Assembly (NCBI GenBank): GCA_002403095.1
Contig: DHHC01000006.1
Location: 1 to 54,356 of the forward strand
Direction: 5' to 3'
DNA: 54,356 nucleotides
Source: Leptolinea sp. UBA4782
Lineage (GTDB): Bacteria > Chloroflexota > Anaerolineae > Anaerolineales > Anaerolineaceae
The notes beneath the pieces are model-generated. The model was not told where the DNA came from and ran no database searches. It saw nothing but the letters and a program-made list of their open reading frames with translations. Below, one piece after another: positions 17,551-26,455 of the stretch (the stretch's first letter is position 1; the number at the start of each line of letters is the position of its first letter). The position numbers and the translations under genes are program-made.

Positions 17551-18882
17551 CTACTCGTACTTCAGAGCGATGACCGGTTCGAGGTTAGCAGCCCGCAGGG
17601 CAGGGTAAAGCCCGGATAGCAGACCGACCAGCACGGCAAATATGATGGCGAAGAGCGGCAGCCAGGGCGGGGTGACGGCTGCAAGCCCGCCCATCATCCC
17701 TCCGCCTGAGGCAGCCTGCTGCGCCAGGTAAGCCGATGCCACCACGTTGAGCACCTGCCCGCCCAGCCAGCCAATCACAGTACCTCCCAGCCCGCCGATA
17801 AACCCGATCCCGGCCGCTTCACCCAGGAAAATGCTGAGTACGTCCTTATTGGTTGCTCCGATGGCTTTCATCAGCCCGATTTCGCGCGTGCGTTCGAGGA
17901 TTGACATGGTCATGGTATTGGCAATACCAATGGCAGCCACCAGGAGCGAGATGGCACCAATCCCTCCGAAGATGATCTGCAGGGTGGTGAAAAAGCTGTT
18001 GATGCTGGAAACGTACTCCTGGGGGGTGTACGCCATGTACCCCATGGCGTTGATCTGGTCAACCACATCCAGTACCACATCCGTATCTTCCGCCTGCACA
18101 ATAAAGCGGGAGTATCCTTCGCGGTAACGGTTGATACGCGTGCCGCGCGACCATTCATTCCAGGCGGTGGCATCATCCAAGCGCACATAAACCGTTCCGT
18201 CTGCTTCGCCGCGGGTTTCCGCCAGGACACCAACGATGGTAACGGTGATATTCTTGCGAATCTCCTGCCCGTCTGAGGTGTACTTTGAAAGGACGAGGAT
18301 CACCCTCTGTCCCAGCAAGTCCGGTGGGGCTGGCGGATCCTGCCCGGGGCGCAATTTTGGATCGTAGAAATTATTGGGTATCCAGCTTCCGATAATGGCT
18401 GTGTTGCGCTCCAGTACCGTGGTACCGCCCTGGAGCGGGTAGTTGAACGCGGCGAGGTCTTCTACACCAACCCCCAGGATCTGCGCCCAGCCTTCCAGCT
18501 TGCCGTATTTAAGCATGCCGCCTGCCCACATGTAGTCCACCGGGATGACAGCTTTAACTCCTGGAATAGCCTGGATATCTGTGATCGTTTGCGGGGTTAG
18601 CAGGTTCATGCCCTGGTCTGTACCGCCGCCTCCGCCGTTCATAACTACTTTTCCTACTGCCATTCCGCCCGAGTCGTTCATGCCGGGGTAAACTTCAACT
18701 CGGGTCAGGTCGCTGATACCGTACAGCTGGCTGGTAGCGCTCTTCTGCAGCCCAAGCCCGAGGGAAACCAGCACGACAACCGCGGCAGTGCCAATCACCA
18801 CTCCAACAGCGGTGAGGGCAACCCTGCCTTTCCGGCGCCCCAGGTTCTCCATAATCAGCTTAACCAGGTCCCAAAAATGCAT
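17551..18882 (-). CDS. ABC transporter permease, MacB/FtsX family
   Basis: This is a 443-residue permease: an N-terminal membrane helix at about 21-45 (RVALTAVGVVIGTAAVVVLVSLGLGL), a large extracytoplasmic MacB_PCD-type domain (about 50-290) and the FtsX domain with three C-terminal helices. The coupling segment ILERTREIGLMKAIGATNKDVLSIFL is the classic MacB/LolC signature, and the protein ends ALRAANLEPVIALKYE. MacB-type complexes are mechanotransmitters that pull or push substrates outside the membrane rather than form a channel. The separate ATPase gene is at 20671, and a secreted adaptor-like gene lies between, 23 bp upstream of this one. Confidence 0.9.
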   Translation of the reverse strand: MHFWDLVKLIMENLGRRKGRVALTAVGVVIGTAAVVVLVSLGLGLQKSATSQLYGISDLTRVEVYPGMNDSGGMAVGKVVMNGGGGGTDQGMNLLTPQTITDIQAIPGVKAVIPVDYMWAGGMLKYGKLEGWAQILGVGVEDLAAFNYPLQGGTTVLERNTAIIGSWIPNNFYDPKLRPGQDPPAPPDLLGQRVILVLSKYTSDGQEIRKNITVTIVGVLAETRGEADGTVYVRLDDATAWNEWSRGTRINRYREGYSRFIVQAEDTDVVLDVVDQINAMGYMAYTPQEYVSSINSFFTTLQIIFGGIGAISLLVAAIGIANTMTMSILERTREIGLMKAIGATNKDVLSIFLGEAAGIGFIGGLGGTVIGWLGGQVLNVVASAYLAQQAASGGGMMGGLAAVTPPWLPLFAIIFAVLVGLLSGLYPALRAANLEPVIALKYE

Positions 18883-18904
18883 GCTCTATTGCTCCTGCCC
18901 TTGC

Positions 18905-20674
18905 TTACGGCGCCGGTGCTGCAGGCTCGATAATCACGCCCTCTCCAGCACCTTCCTGGTAAACAGGATATTCCGTAGGATTGGGTTTCTCGCTTCCCAG
19001 GCCGAGCAATCCTTTGAAAAAGCGCAATACTTTCTGGAAGAAGGTTTCTGCAACTGGTTCGGGAACCATCCCCTCACCATCCGGTCCGCCCATCGAACCG
19101 GGATCCGGCATGGGCATTTCCTCGACCTGCACTTCCAGAGTCTGGGTGATTTCCCTGGGTTGGTTAAAATCATCGGTGTAATTAATGGTAACTTCCAGGG
19201 GAACTGTTCCAGCCTGCATGGGCATCATCTGGGCATCCAGAGTGTAGTACCCGCCAATGTCCAGCGTACCAACCAGGGAAATGTTGTTGGTCATCTCTGC
19301 ATTCTGGGCTGTGACCTTCATATTCCCCAGCACTGCAGTTTTCTTGCCCAGGTTGGTTACCTGGAGCGGCAGCATGTTGGGCTGACCGGTGTAGAGGATA
19401 CCCGGATCACGGTAGAAACTCACTTCAACCTGGGGGAGTGAATATACCAGCAGGGTGATGACCTGGTCATCGACTATGCGGTTGCCCTTGCTATCGGTGT
19501 ACACAAACGAAAGTTTCAGCGGGTAGGCGCCAGGCTGGGTGGTGACATTTACAATCAGCTGTGAAGTCACATCCTGCACTGCAGCGGTGTTAATATCCCC
19601 AATATATACCAGGTTCGAGCTGCCGATCGGCGCGAAATTGACCAGGTCGCTTCCGGCGCCCGAGATTCCGCCGGGCGAGGGAGTGCCTGCTGCATCTGGC
19701 AGGACAGTTCCGCCGATAACCATCGTCACTGCCCGCGCATCGGCTGTGCCCAGGTTGTGAATGGAAAGGTTAAGGTTGAACTGGCTTCCGGGCTGGAGGG
19801 GATCGACACTGCTGGCATATCTGCCCACCACCAGCTGCGGGCGCAAGGTTGTAGTTGGTGTGGCGGTTGGGTTAACGCTGTTGTAATCCGGAGTTTTCAG
19901 GTTAATTGTAAAGGTAAACGCTTCGGTATAGGCGGTACCCAGCACATCGGTGTAATTCAAGGTGCCTGCGAGGGTGCCGATGCTGTACCCTGAGAGGGCA
20001 TAGCTGGAAGCCATTTGCTGCGAGATGGTGACAGAACCGCCCGCATTCAAGCTGGGAATTGCCATCACACCGCCAGTTTCACGCGGGAAAAAGTCGGTGC
20101 TGGTGAAGGAAAGTACCAGGTTGCCGGCAGGGCTGTTGCCGACATTCTCCAAAGTAAGGGTGAGGGTGAAGTCCTGGCCGGGGGTGATGTTGCCTTCATT
20201 AACATAATAAGACGAAACCATCACCAACGGGCGTGCGAAGGCAGCGGTGGTGGTCAGGCTGACCGATGCGCTGGCAGATGGGTCACCGGTTGAGGTGACA
20301 GTTACCGTGGTTGTGTCGATGCTGCCGTTTGCGGCGGTGGCGGGAATGGACACTTTAACCGGGAATTTCGAGGTCTCGCCGGGTTGGACCGGACCGATAT
20401 CCACCTGGCAGGCGGTTATCCAGGTGCCTGCGCAGGAAAGCTGGAATGTGTCACTGGCGATACCGGTGTTTTTTAATGTTAAGGTGTAACTGACTGTAGT
20501 CCCGATTGCCCCGGTTTTTGCGGTTGCACCGGTTTGCAGGGTGACTCCGTAATCAGATGCCAGGCTTTTCTGGCTGCCGATGTGGACTGCCTGTGCAGCC
20601 GTAACCTGGTTAGCCAGCAGGAAAAACAGCGTAATCAAAATAATCAAGGTGAGGTGTGAAAAGCGCTTCTTCAT
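18905..20674 (-). CDS. Secreted NEW3/CARDB-type beta-sandwich protein (COG1361-like) of the ABC module
   Basis: This is a 589-residue exported protein with a clear signal peptide (MKKRFSHLTLIILITLFFLL, cleavage around AAQA). What follows is a string of immunoglobulin-like repeats: a NEW3-type domain (VSYTLTLKNTGIASDTFQL) and at least three CARDB-like repeats (FTLTLTLENVGNSPAGNLVLSF, FNLNLSIHNLGTADARAVTMVI, and one near 440-530 with LQVTNLGKKTAVLGNMKV). The C-terminus has an amphipathic helix (FFQKVLRFFKGLLGLG) and a Pro/Glu-rich tail. It lies between the ATPase gene (4-bp overlap) and the permease, where classical systems encode an MFP adaptor (MacA), so it may be the extracellular partner or substrate receptor. 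Confidence 0.82.
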   Translation of the reverse strand: MKKRFSHLTLIILITLFFLLANQVTAAQAVHIGSQKSLASDYGVTLQTGATAKTGAIGTTVSYTLTLKNTGIASDTFQLSCAGTWITACQVDIGPVQPGETSKFPVKVSIPATAANGSIDTTTVTVTSTGDPSASASVSLTTTAAFARPLVMVSSYYVNEGNITPGQDFTLTLTLENVGNSPAGNLVLSFTSTDFFPRETGGVMAIPSLNAGGSVTISQQMASSYALSGYSIGTLAGTLNYTDVLGTAYTEAFTFTINLKTPDYNSVNPTATPTTTLRPQLVVGRYASSVDPLQPGSQFNLNLSIHNLGTADARAVTMVIGGTVLPDAAGTPSPGGISGAGSDLVNFAPIGSSNLVYIGDINTAAVQDVTSQLIVNVTTQPGAYPLKLSFVYTDSKGNRIVDDQVITLLVYSLPQVEVSFYRDPGILYTGQPNMLPLQVTNLGKKTAVLGNMKVTAQNAEMTNNISLVGTLDIGGYYTLDAQMMPMQAGTVPLEVTINYTDDFNQPREITQTLEVQVEEMPMPDPGSMGGPDGEGMVPEPVAETFFQKVLRFFKGLLGLGSEKPNPTEYPVYQEGAGEGVIIEPAAPAP

Positions 20675-21417
20675 GGTGTCGGATTTTCCTCCGGTTGTGT
20701 TACTTGAGCAATCATGCTGGCGGCCGCATTGTATTCTGCTTCAGAAACCAGCCTGCCATCAAGAAGGTAGAGAGTGTGGGTGGAGAAATGCAGCATGCGT
20801 GGATCGTGTGTCACCACGATCACGGTGCGGCCGCTGCGGTGCAGGTCAGAAAGCAGCTGCATTATTCCCAACCCGCTGGTGGTATCCAGGTTCCCGGTCG
20901 GTTCATCAGCCAGTATCAGGGCCGGATTGTTGACCAGCGCCCTGGCAATCGCTGCCCTTTGCTGCTGACCGCCCGAAAGCTCGGTTGGTTTGTGTAATGC
21001 GCGGTTATCCATCCCAACCGTGCGCAGCAAATCCAAAGCCCGCTTATCCCTCTGAGCCTTTGAGATACCTGAAAACCAGAGGGGAAAACCAACATTCCTG
21101 AGGGTATCCATGCTGGGCAGCAGGTTAAATGATTGGAAAATGAACCCGATCGAATTACGGCGGAATTGGGCAAGCGCATTTTCATCCATCGACTCGATAC
21201 TCTGCTGGTTGATCATAATCCTGCCAGATGTAGGCCGGTCCAATCCCCCCAGCAGGTAAAGCAGGGTACTTTTACCGGAACCCGATGGGCCCATGATTAC
21301 AGTGAAAGAGCCGGCAGGAATGTCGATATCAATACCTGCCAGGGCGATCACCTTTTGTTTGCCCATGGTGAACACCTTGCGCAGCTGCTGGATCTGGATC
21401 AGGGGAATGTTTGTCAT
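20671..21417 (-). CDS. ABC transporter ATP-binding protein (LolD/MacB type)
   Basis: This is a 248-residue ATPase with Walker A GPSGSGKST at residues 43-51, Q-loop in FIFQSFNLLP, signature LSGGQQQR at 147-154, Walker B ILADEPTGNLD ending near 178 and switch His204 in VVTHDPR. The DEPTGNLD and GPSGSGKST wording is the LolD/FtsE/MacB class, matched by the MacB-type permease two genes on. Its stop overlaps the start of the NEW3 gene by four bases, and the Yip1 gene lies 6 bp upstream, so four genes form an operon. Confidence 0.93.
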   Translation of the reverse strand: MTNIPLIQIQQLRKVFTMGKQKVIALAGIDIDIPAGSFTVIMGPSGSGKSTLLYLLGGLDRPTSGRIMINQQSIESMDENALAQFRRNSIGFIFQSFNLLPSMDTLRNVGFPLWFSGISKAQRDKRALDLLRTVGMDNRALHKPTELSGGQQQRAAIARALVNNPALILADEPTGNLDTTSGLGIMQLLSDLHRSGRTVIVVTHDPRMLHFSTHTLYLLDGRLVSEAEYNAAASMIAQVTQPEENPTP

Positions 21418-21423
21418 GGTTGG

Positions 21424-22212
21424 TTAGAAGAAAAAGAACGGCCTGGTCCCGCCGCTGTTGCCTAATTTCGACCCAAGCAGGCCGAAGCTGGCCTGGATGA
21501 GAAACATGACGACTACTGCCAGGAGCACACTTGCCCAGGCTTTTGCACTGGTGAGGTTGGCGAAGGTCTTTACGCCCAATACGAGCAATATGACATGCCA
21601 GATGGCGTAGATGTCAACCAATCCAAAAAACAGGCTGAGGAACAGCCTGAACCCACCCATGTCTGCTGCAAAGAAACCGCTCAGACCCGGGTTATCAATC
21701 AGCTGGCGGGTGACAAGGATGGCAACGATTTGCACAAGGTACCGTATGGCAAACGGCGTGGATGCCCAGGCTGTGATGTTGAGGGCGGATTTGGTCCGGC
21801 TGCGGCTGCCGAAAAAAGTCAGCGTGAGGTGCAGGATGCTGCCGAGTACTAACCAGACAATCCAGAGGCCGGCCAGCGATCCAAGCAAGGGGAAAACGAG
21901 GGTGAAGACCGGACCGCTCATGCTTTGCTGGCCTTCGATGATCGCCTGCTGCTGTTCTGGCGGGTAATAATCAAAGTCGGGGGGCAGCTCCGCACCCATC
22001 TGGCTGTTCATGGCACGGATAGGCGAGCTTACCAGCGCCAGGATCACCAGCAAAATACTTAAGACCAGCATGGGTGTCAGCCAGACACTGTTCGGCTGTT
22101 TGACTACTTTCTCAAAAGTTGAGCGCGGCCGGAACAGGACCGGCAGCAGCCACTCAAAATGCAGTTTCTTTTGGGGCAGAAGTTCGAGATCATCCAGTTC
22201 TTCTTCGGTCAT
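21424..22212 (-). CDS. Yip1-family multi-pass membrane protein
   Basis: This 262-residue protein has an acidic N-terminal stretch (MTEEELDDLELLPQKK), then WLLPVLFRPRSTFEKVVKQPNSVWLTPMLVLSIL, the lead-in typical of Yip1-domain proteins, and about five membrane segments. It ends in four phenylalanines. The role of bacterial Yip1 proteins is unknown; they often adjoin ABC genes. It is the first gene of the four-gene ABC module and is separated from the ATPase by 6 bp. GAGGAAAT precedes the ATG. No strong promoter was seen in the 150 bp before the divergent T-box leader. Confidence 0.78.
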   Translation of the reverse strand: MTEEELDDLELLPQKKLHFEWLLPVLFRPRSTFEKVVKQPNSVWLTPMLVLSILLVILALVSSPIRAMNSQMGAELPPDFDYYPPEQQQAIIEGQQSMSGPVFTLVFPLLGSLAGLWIVWLVLGSILHLTLTFFGSRSRTKSALNITAWASTPFAIRYLVQIVAILVTRQLIDNPGLSGFFAADMGGFRLFLSLFFGLVDIYAIWHVILLVLGVKTFANLTSAKAWASVLLAVVVMFLIQASFGLLGSKLGNSGGTRPFFFF

Positions 22213-22329
22213 GTGATTTCCTCGCGTTTAAATTGATACATTGCCCATGAAGGCGGTATTTAATTAAGACGATAATATCATAATAAAGTTCCCGTTCTTT
22301 GGCTAATCCCTGGTGGCTATTTTCGCCTA

Positions 22330-22358
22330 TTGCACTAGCCGTTACTCTATGGCATAAT
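22330..22358 (+). promoter_or_regulatory. Promoter for the ileS T-box transcript
   Basis: TTGCAC at 22330-22335 and CATAAT at 22353-22358 are 17 bp apart, just ahead of the T-box leader. The region 22213-22329 to the left holds only the upstream side of the divergent Yip1 operon, and I see nothing else in it. Confidence 0.65.
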
Positions 22359-22364
22359 CAGCGC

Positions 22365-22630
22365 AAGCGAAAAGCTATGATGGAAACGAGTAAACCTGTA
22401 ACACCCAACAGCGAGCCTGGAGCTGGTGTGAGCCGGGCAGGGCAGGCAGGTTGAAAATCCTTCCGGAGCTGCGATCTGAACAGAGCAATCCCAGTAAGAA
22501 AGCCGGTACCGTCCGCCGTTAGCAGGGCGCAGGTATGTTCACAAGAACGCACCTGGTTGAGCGCTCACTCTGGTGAGAAACGGGGTGGTACCGCGGGAAA
22601 TCTATCCCGTCCCTGGCGACGGGATTTTGT
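22365..22630 (+). promoter_or_regulatory. T-box riboswitch (isoleucine specifier) controlling ileS
   Basis: A complete T-box leader lies between promoter and ileS. Stem I has the conserved AGCGAGCC and GGTGTGAGCCGG elements (about 22409-22434). The specifier loop reads TTGAAAATCC, giving an ATC isoleucine codon at 22457-22459. The T-box sequence GGTGGTACCGCGG is at about 22585-22597 and would pair with the uncharged tRNA acceptor end. Terminator stem: ATCCCGTC at 22604-22611 and GACGGGAT at 22618-22625, followed by TTTGT. Uncharged tRNA-Ile should stabilise the antiterminator and raise ileS expression; this follows from the known T-box mechanism. Confidence 0.93.
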
Positions 22631-22648
22631 ATTTAATTCGGAGGAAGA

Positions 22649-25600
22649 ATGTTTAAACCAGTTTCGCCCAAGTTGAACGTCAGCCTGATGGAAGAAGGGG
22701 TGCTGCGGTTCTGGAAAAGCCACGACATTTTCCACAAATCGGTTGCCCAGCGTGAAGGCGGTGCACCTTACGTTTTTTATGAAGGCCCGCCGACTGCCAA
22801 CGGCAAGCCGGGTATCCATCATGTGCTGGCGCGCGCCTTTAAAGACATGTTCCCGCGCTACAAGACCATGCGCGGTTACCATGTTGAACGGCGCGGCGGC
22901 TGGGATACCCACGGGTTGCCGGTAGAAATCGAGGTAGAACGCAAACTGGGTTTCACCAACAAACAACAGATCGAAGACTATGGCATCGCCAGGTTTAACG
23001 AACTTTGCCGGGAATCAGCTTTCACGTATATTCAAGAGTGGGAGAAGATGACCGACCGGATCGCCTTCTGGGTTGATTTTGAGACAGCTTATGTCACCTA
23101 CAAGAATGATTACATTGAGACAGAATGGTGGATCCTGAAGCAGTTATGGGAGAAAGACTTGCTCTACCAGGGATTCAAAGTGGTGCCTTATTGCCCGCGC
23201 TGCGGCACGCCGCTTTCGGACCACGAGGTTGCGCTTGGCTATCGCGAAGACACCAAAGACCCCTCGATCTTTGTGCGCCTACCCCTGGTGGATGACAACG
23301 ATACCTCACTGCTGGTGTGGACCACCACCCCCTGGACGCTGCCAGCCAATGTGGCTGTGGCAGCCGGGGCTAATGTGGATTATGTAAAGGTGAAGCATGC
23401 CCTTCCCGAAGGGGGAACCGAGAAACTGATCCTGGCAGAAGCACTACTGGAGAAGGTCTTTGGGGAAGATAAAGTGGAAGTGCTGGAACGCATGAAAGGC
23501 AAGCAGTTGAAAGGCAAACGCTACCAGCCTCTCTTCACCTTCCTGCCGCTGGAGAAGCCTGCCTATTACGTGGTGCTGGGCGATTTTGTCACCATTGAAG
23601 ACGGTACAGGGTTGGTCCATATTGCACCCGCCTTTGGCGCAGATGATATGCAAGTAGCCCTGGATTCAGACCTGCCAATCTTGATGACGGTAGCCACTGA
23701 CGGCACTTTCATCTCCGATGTGCGACCGTGGAGCGGCAAGTTCGTCAAGGATGCAGACCCTTACATCACGCGTGACCTGGATGAGCGCGGATTGCTGTAC
23801 AAGGCTGACATTTACAGCCACACGTACCCGTTCTGCTGGCGCTGCGACACCCCCTTGCTTTACTATGCACGGCCGACCTGGTACATCCGCACCAGCCAGT
23901 ACCGCGACAAACTGGTAGAGCTCAATGAGCGAATCAACTGGTACCCTGGGCATATCAAGAATGGCCGGTTCGGAAACTGGCTGGAAAACAATATCGACTG
24001 GGCGCTCGGCCGTGAACGCTACTGGGGTACACCCCTGCCTGTGTGGGAATGCCAGTCCTGCCATCACCAGGAATGCATTGGGTCGGTGGATGAGCTGACC
24101 AAACGCACCGGCCGCGACCAGGGCGGGCTGGACCTGCACCGCCCGTTTGTTGATCAGGTAACCTTCCCTTGCCCCGAATGCGAGGGCAGGATGCAGCGTG
24201 TACCCGAATTGATCGATGTCTGGTTCGATTCAGGCTCTATGCCGGTGGCGCAGCTGCATTACCCGTTTGAAAACCTGGATGAATTCAAAACCCAGTTCCC
24301 GGCTGATTACATCTGTGAGGCGGTTGACCAGACCCGCGGCTGGTTCTACTCGCTGCACGCCATCAGCACGCTGTTGTTTGAGGAGAACTGCTACAAGAAT
24401 GTCATTTGCCTGGGGCTGATCCTGGATGAGAACGGACAGAAGATGTCCAAAACCCGCGGCAATGTGGTCTCCCCCTGGGATGTGATTAACCAGCATGGGG
24501 CTGATGCCGTCCGCTGGTACCTGTACACTGCCAGCCCTCCCGGGCAGGAGCGCCGATTCTCGGCCGACCTGGTCAGGGATGTTGTGCGCAGCTTTACGAT
24601 GACATTGTGGAACACCTATTCATTCTTCGTGACCTATGCCAACCTGGATGGCTGGAAGCCTGAGCCGGGCGCGACGGTAGAATACAGCCCGCTGGATAAC
24701 TGGCTGCGCTCAGCTTTGCACATGCTGGTTCGGGATGTGACCAATGCGTATGAGAATTACGACACCCTGGGAGCCACGCGCCCGATCGATACCTTTGTCG
24801 ACCAGCTTTCCAACTGGTTCCTGCGCCGCAGCCGCAGGCGCTTCTGGAAGAGCGAATCGGACGGGGATAAACAGGCTGCCTATGCCACCCTGTATGAAGC
24901 ACTGGTGACATTAAGCAAGCTGCTCGCGCCTGCCATGCCTTTTATTGCAGATGAGCTGTACCAGAACCTTGTGCGCACCTTTGAGCCGGATGCGCCTGTC
25001 TCCGTTCACCTGGCAGACTGGCCTGAGTACAACGAAAGCCTGATCGATGAAAAATTGAACCGCGAGATGACCCTGGTGATGAAGCTGGCATCGCTTGGCC
25101 TGGCAGCCCGCAATAAAGCGCGCCGCACTGTACGCCAGCCGCTGCAGGAGGCTGCTTTTGCCCTGGGCAGCGCTGAAGACCAGGAAGTGGTAGAAAAATA
25201 CGCCGACCTGCTGGAAGACGAGCTGAATGTCAAGCATGTGCGCACGCTGCATGCAGCTGGCGAATCGGTGTCCTTCTCGTTAAACCCGCTTCCCAAGCAG
25301 CTGGGGCAGAAGTACGGCAGCAAGTTCCCGGTTATCCGGCAGGCGTTGCTGGCTTTAGATGCCTCTGCTGCCGGTCCCACATTCCTGGCAGGGCAGAACG
25401 TGGTTGTTAGTGTGGAAGGGGATGAGTATGCCATCCAGCCGGATGAGGTCGAAGTCCGCATGCAGGCGCGCGAGGGATATGCGGTTGCATCTGAAGGGGC
25501 ATACCTGGCTGCCCTGGTGACCGAACTGACTCCGGAACTGGTGCAGGAAGGCCTGGCTCGCGAGTTCGTGCGCCGGGTACAGGACCTGCGCAAGACAGCT

Positions 25601-25807
25601 GAACTGGAAATAGCTGACCGAATTGTCCTTTATTATGACGTCACCCCAGGCCTGGCAAAAGCGCTTGAGAGCTATAAAGAATACATCTGTACTGAAACAC
25701 TGACGGTGGAATTCGTTGCTGGAAAAGTGCCTGAAGGATTGCCATTAGTTACCGATGAACTGGATGAAGGGCGTGAAAAACTGACCGTTGCTGTCAGGAA
25801 ATCATAG
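22649..25807 (+). CDS. ileS: Isoleucyl-tRNA synthetase, IleRS2-like, with swapped HIGH motif
   Basis: This is a 1052-residue class I synthetase that charges tRNA-Ile. The region of the HIGH motif reads GPPTANGKPGIHH at 46-58, so the four positions are G-I-H-H instead of H-I-G-H. The KMSKS loop is KMSKT at 598-602. The editing domain (CP1) lies between about 190 and 390. Zinc-binding cysteine pairs are visible (CPRCG near 180; CQSCHHQEC and CPECEG near 465-515). The long C-terminal region and the wording of the first motif fit the eukaryote-like IleRS2 group rather than housekeeping IleRS1. GGAGGAAG precedes the ATG. Regulated by the T-box upstream. Confidence 0.95.
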   Translation: MFKPVSPKLNVSLMEEGVLRFWKSHDIFHKSVAQREGGAPYVFYEGPPTANGKPGIHHVLARAFKDMFPRYKTMRGYHVERRGGWDTHGLPVEIEVERKLGFTNKQQIEDYGIARFNELCRESAFTYIQEWEKMTDRIAFWVDFETAYVTYKNDYIETEWWILKQLWEKDLLYQGFKVVPYCPRCGTPLSDHEVALGYREDTKDPSIFVRLPLVDDNDTSLLVWTTTPWTLPANVAVAAGANVDYVKVKHALPEGGTEKLILAEALLEKVFGEDKVEVLERMKGKQLKGKRYQPLFTFLPLEKPAYYVVLGDFVTIEDGTGLVHIAPAFGADDMQVALDSDLPILMTVATDGTFISDVRPWSGKFVKDADPYITRDLDERGLLYKADIYSHTYPFCWRCDTPLLYYARPTWYIRTSQYRDKLVELNERINWYPGHIKNGRFGNWLENNIDWALGRERYWGTPLPVWECQSCHHQECIGSVDELTKRTGRDQGGLDLHRPFVDQVTFPCPECEGRMQRVPELIDVWFDSGSMPVAQLHYPFENLDEFKTQFPADYICEAVDQTRGWFYSLHAISTLLFEENCYKNVICLGLILDENGQKMSKTRGNVVSPWDVINQHGADAVRWYLYTASPPGQERRFSADLVRDVVRSFTMTLWNTYSFFVTYANLDGWKPEPGATVEYSPLDNWLRSALHMLVRDVTNAYENYDTLGATRPIDTFVDQLSNWFLRRSRRRFWKSESDGDKQAAYATLYEALVTLSKLLAPAMPFIADELYQNLVRTFEPDAPVSVHLADWPEYNESLIDEKLNREMTLVMKLASLGLAARNKARRTVRQPLQEAAFALGSAEDQEVVEKYADLLEDELNVKHVRTLHAAGESVSFSLNPLPKQLGQKYGSKFPVIRQALLALDASAAGPTFLAGQNVVVSVEGDEYAIQPDEVEVRMQAREGYAVASEGAYLAALVTELTPELVQEGLAREFVRRVQDLRKTAELEIADRIVLYYDVTPGLAKALESYKEYICTETLTVEFVAGKVPEGLPLVTDELDEGREKLTVAVRKS

Positions 25808-25818
25808 TATGAATGAAT

Positions 25819-25851
25819 CCGCCAGCTGCCAACAGGCTGGCGGGTTTGATT
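25819..25851 (+). terminator. Intrinsic terminator after ileS
   Basis: An 8-bp GC-rich stem (CCGCCAGC at 25819-25826 and GCTGGCGG at 25836-25843) is followed by a broken T-rich run (GTTTGATTT), 11 bp after the ileS stop. Confidence 0.7.
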
Positions 25852-25903
25852 TAATCCGGGGATGGAATGGGGTACAATTGCCCATGCTTTTAAGGAGTCA
25901 GGT

Positions 25904-26455
25904 TTGAACCGTACGCTCAAGAAATACCTTTTACTGGCAGGTATTGCCGGTGCGATTGTGGCTTTGGACCAGTTTACCAAGTCGCTGGTTCGAAATTCCC
26001 TGGCTGTAGGGGAAACCTGGATGCCGTGGGAGTGGTTGGCACCGTTTGCGCGTGTGATCCACTGGCAAAATGACGGGGTGGTGTTCGGTCTGTTCCAGGG
26101 TGTGGGCGATATGTTTGCTGTGCTGACTGCGCTGGTAGTTGTCGCCATTATATACTTTTATCCCCGTATCTCGGAAAGTGATAAACCGCTGCGCATTGCC
26201 CTTGCCATGCAGGCAGGCGGGGCAATAGGAAACCTGGTGGACCGGGTAACGATCGGGCATGTAACCGATTTTGTCTCAGTCGGCAACTTCCCGGTTTTCA
26301 ATGTGGCCGATTCCAGCATCACGCTTGGGGTGGTTGTTTTACTTATCGGCCTTTACTTTGATGAACGCCGCCAATTGAATGAGGAAAAGAAAGCTGCACA
26401 GGCAAGGCAGGCGGAAAATGAAACCGCCGAACCTGCTGAACAAGCGCATGATTAG
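25904..26455 (+). CDS. lspA: Lipoprotein signal peptidase (signal peptidase II)
   Basis: This 183-residue membrane aspartyl protease cleaves signal peptides from diacylated prolipoproteins, after Lgt (encoded at 38175). Four membrane helices are visible, with the catalytic aspartates in GNLVDRV and in FNVADSSI. I put the start at TTG 25904 (followed by AACCGTACG) because AAGGAG lies 6 bases before it; the ATG at 25862 would begin before the candidate -10 box TACAAT at 25873-25878. The C-terminal tail is charged (DERRQLNEEKKAAQARQ). Its stop overlaps the next start. Confidence 0.92.
   Translation: MNRTLKKYLLLAGIAGAIVALDQFTKSLVRNSLAVGETWMPWEWLAPFARVIHWQNDGVVFGLFQGVGDMFAVLTALVVVAIIYFYPRISESDKPLRIALAMQAGGAIGNLVDRVTIGHVTDFVSVGNFPVFNVADSSITLGVVVLLIGLYFDERRQLNEEKKAAQARQAENETAEPAEQAHD

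Noticed and set aside
25862..25903. ATG 25862 as start of lspA
   Set aside because: The TTG at 25904 has a Shine-Dalgarno six bases away, and a candidate -10 box lies between 25862 and it.
25975..26015. tRNA T-arm-like sequence (GGTTCGAAATTCC)
   Set aside because: It lies inside the lspA reading frame and no tRNA acceptor or anticodon arms flank it.
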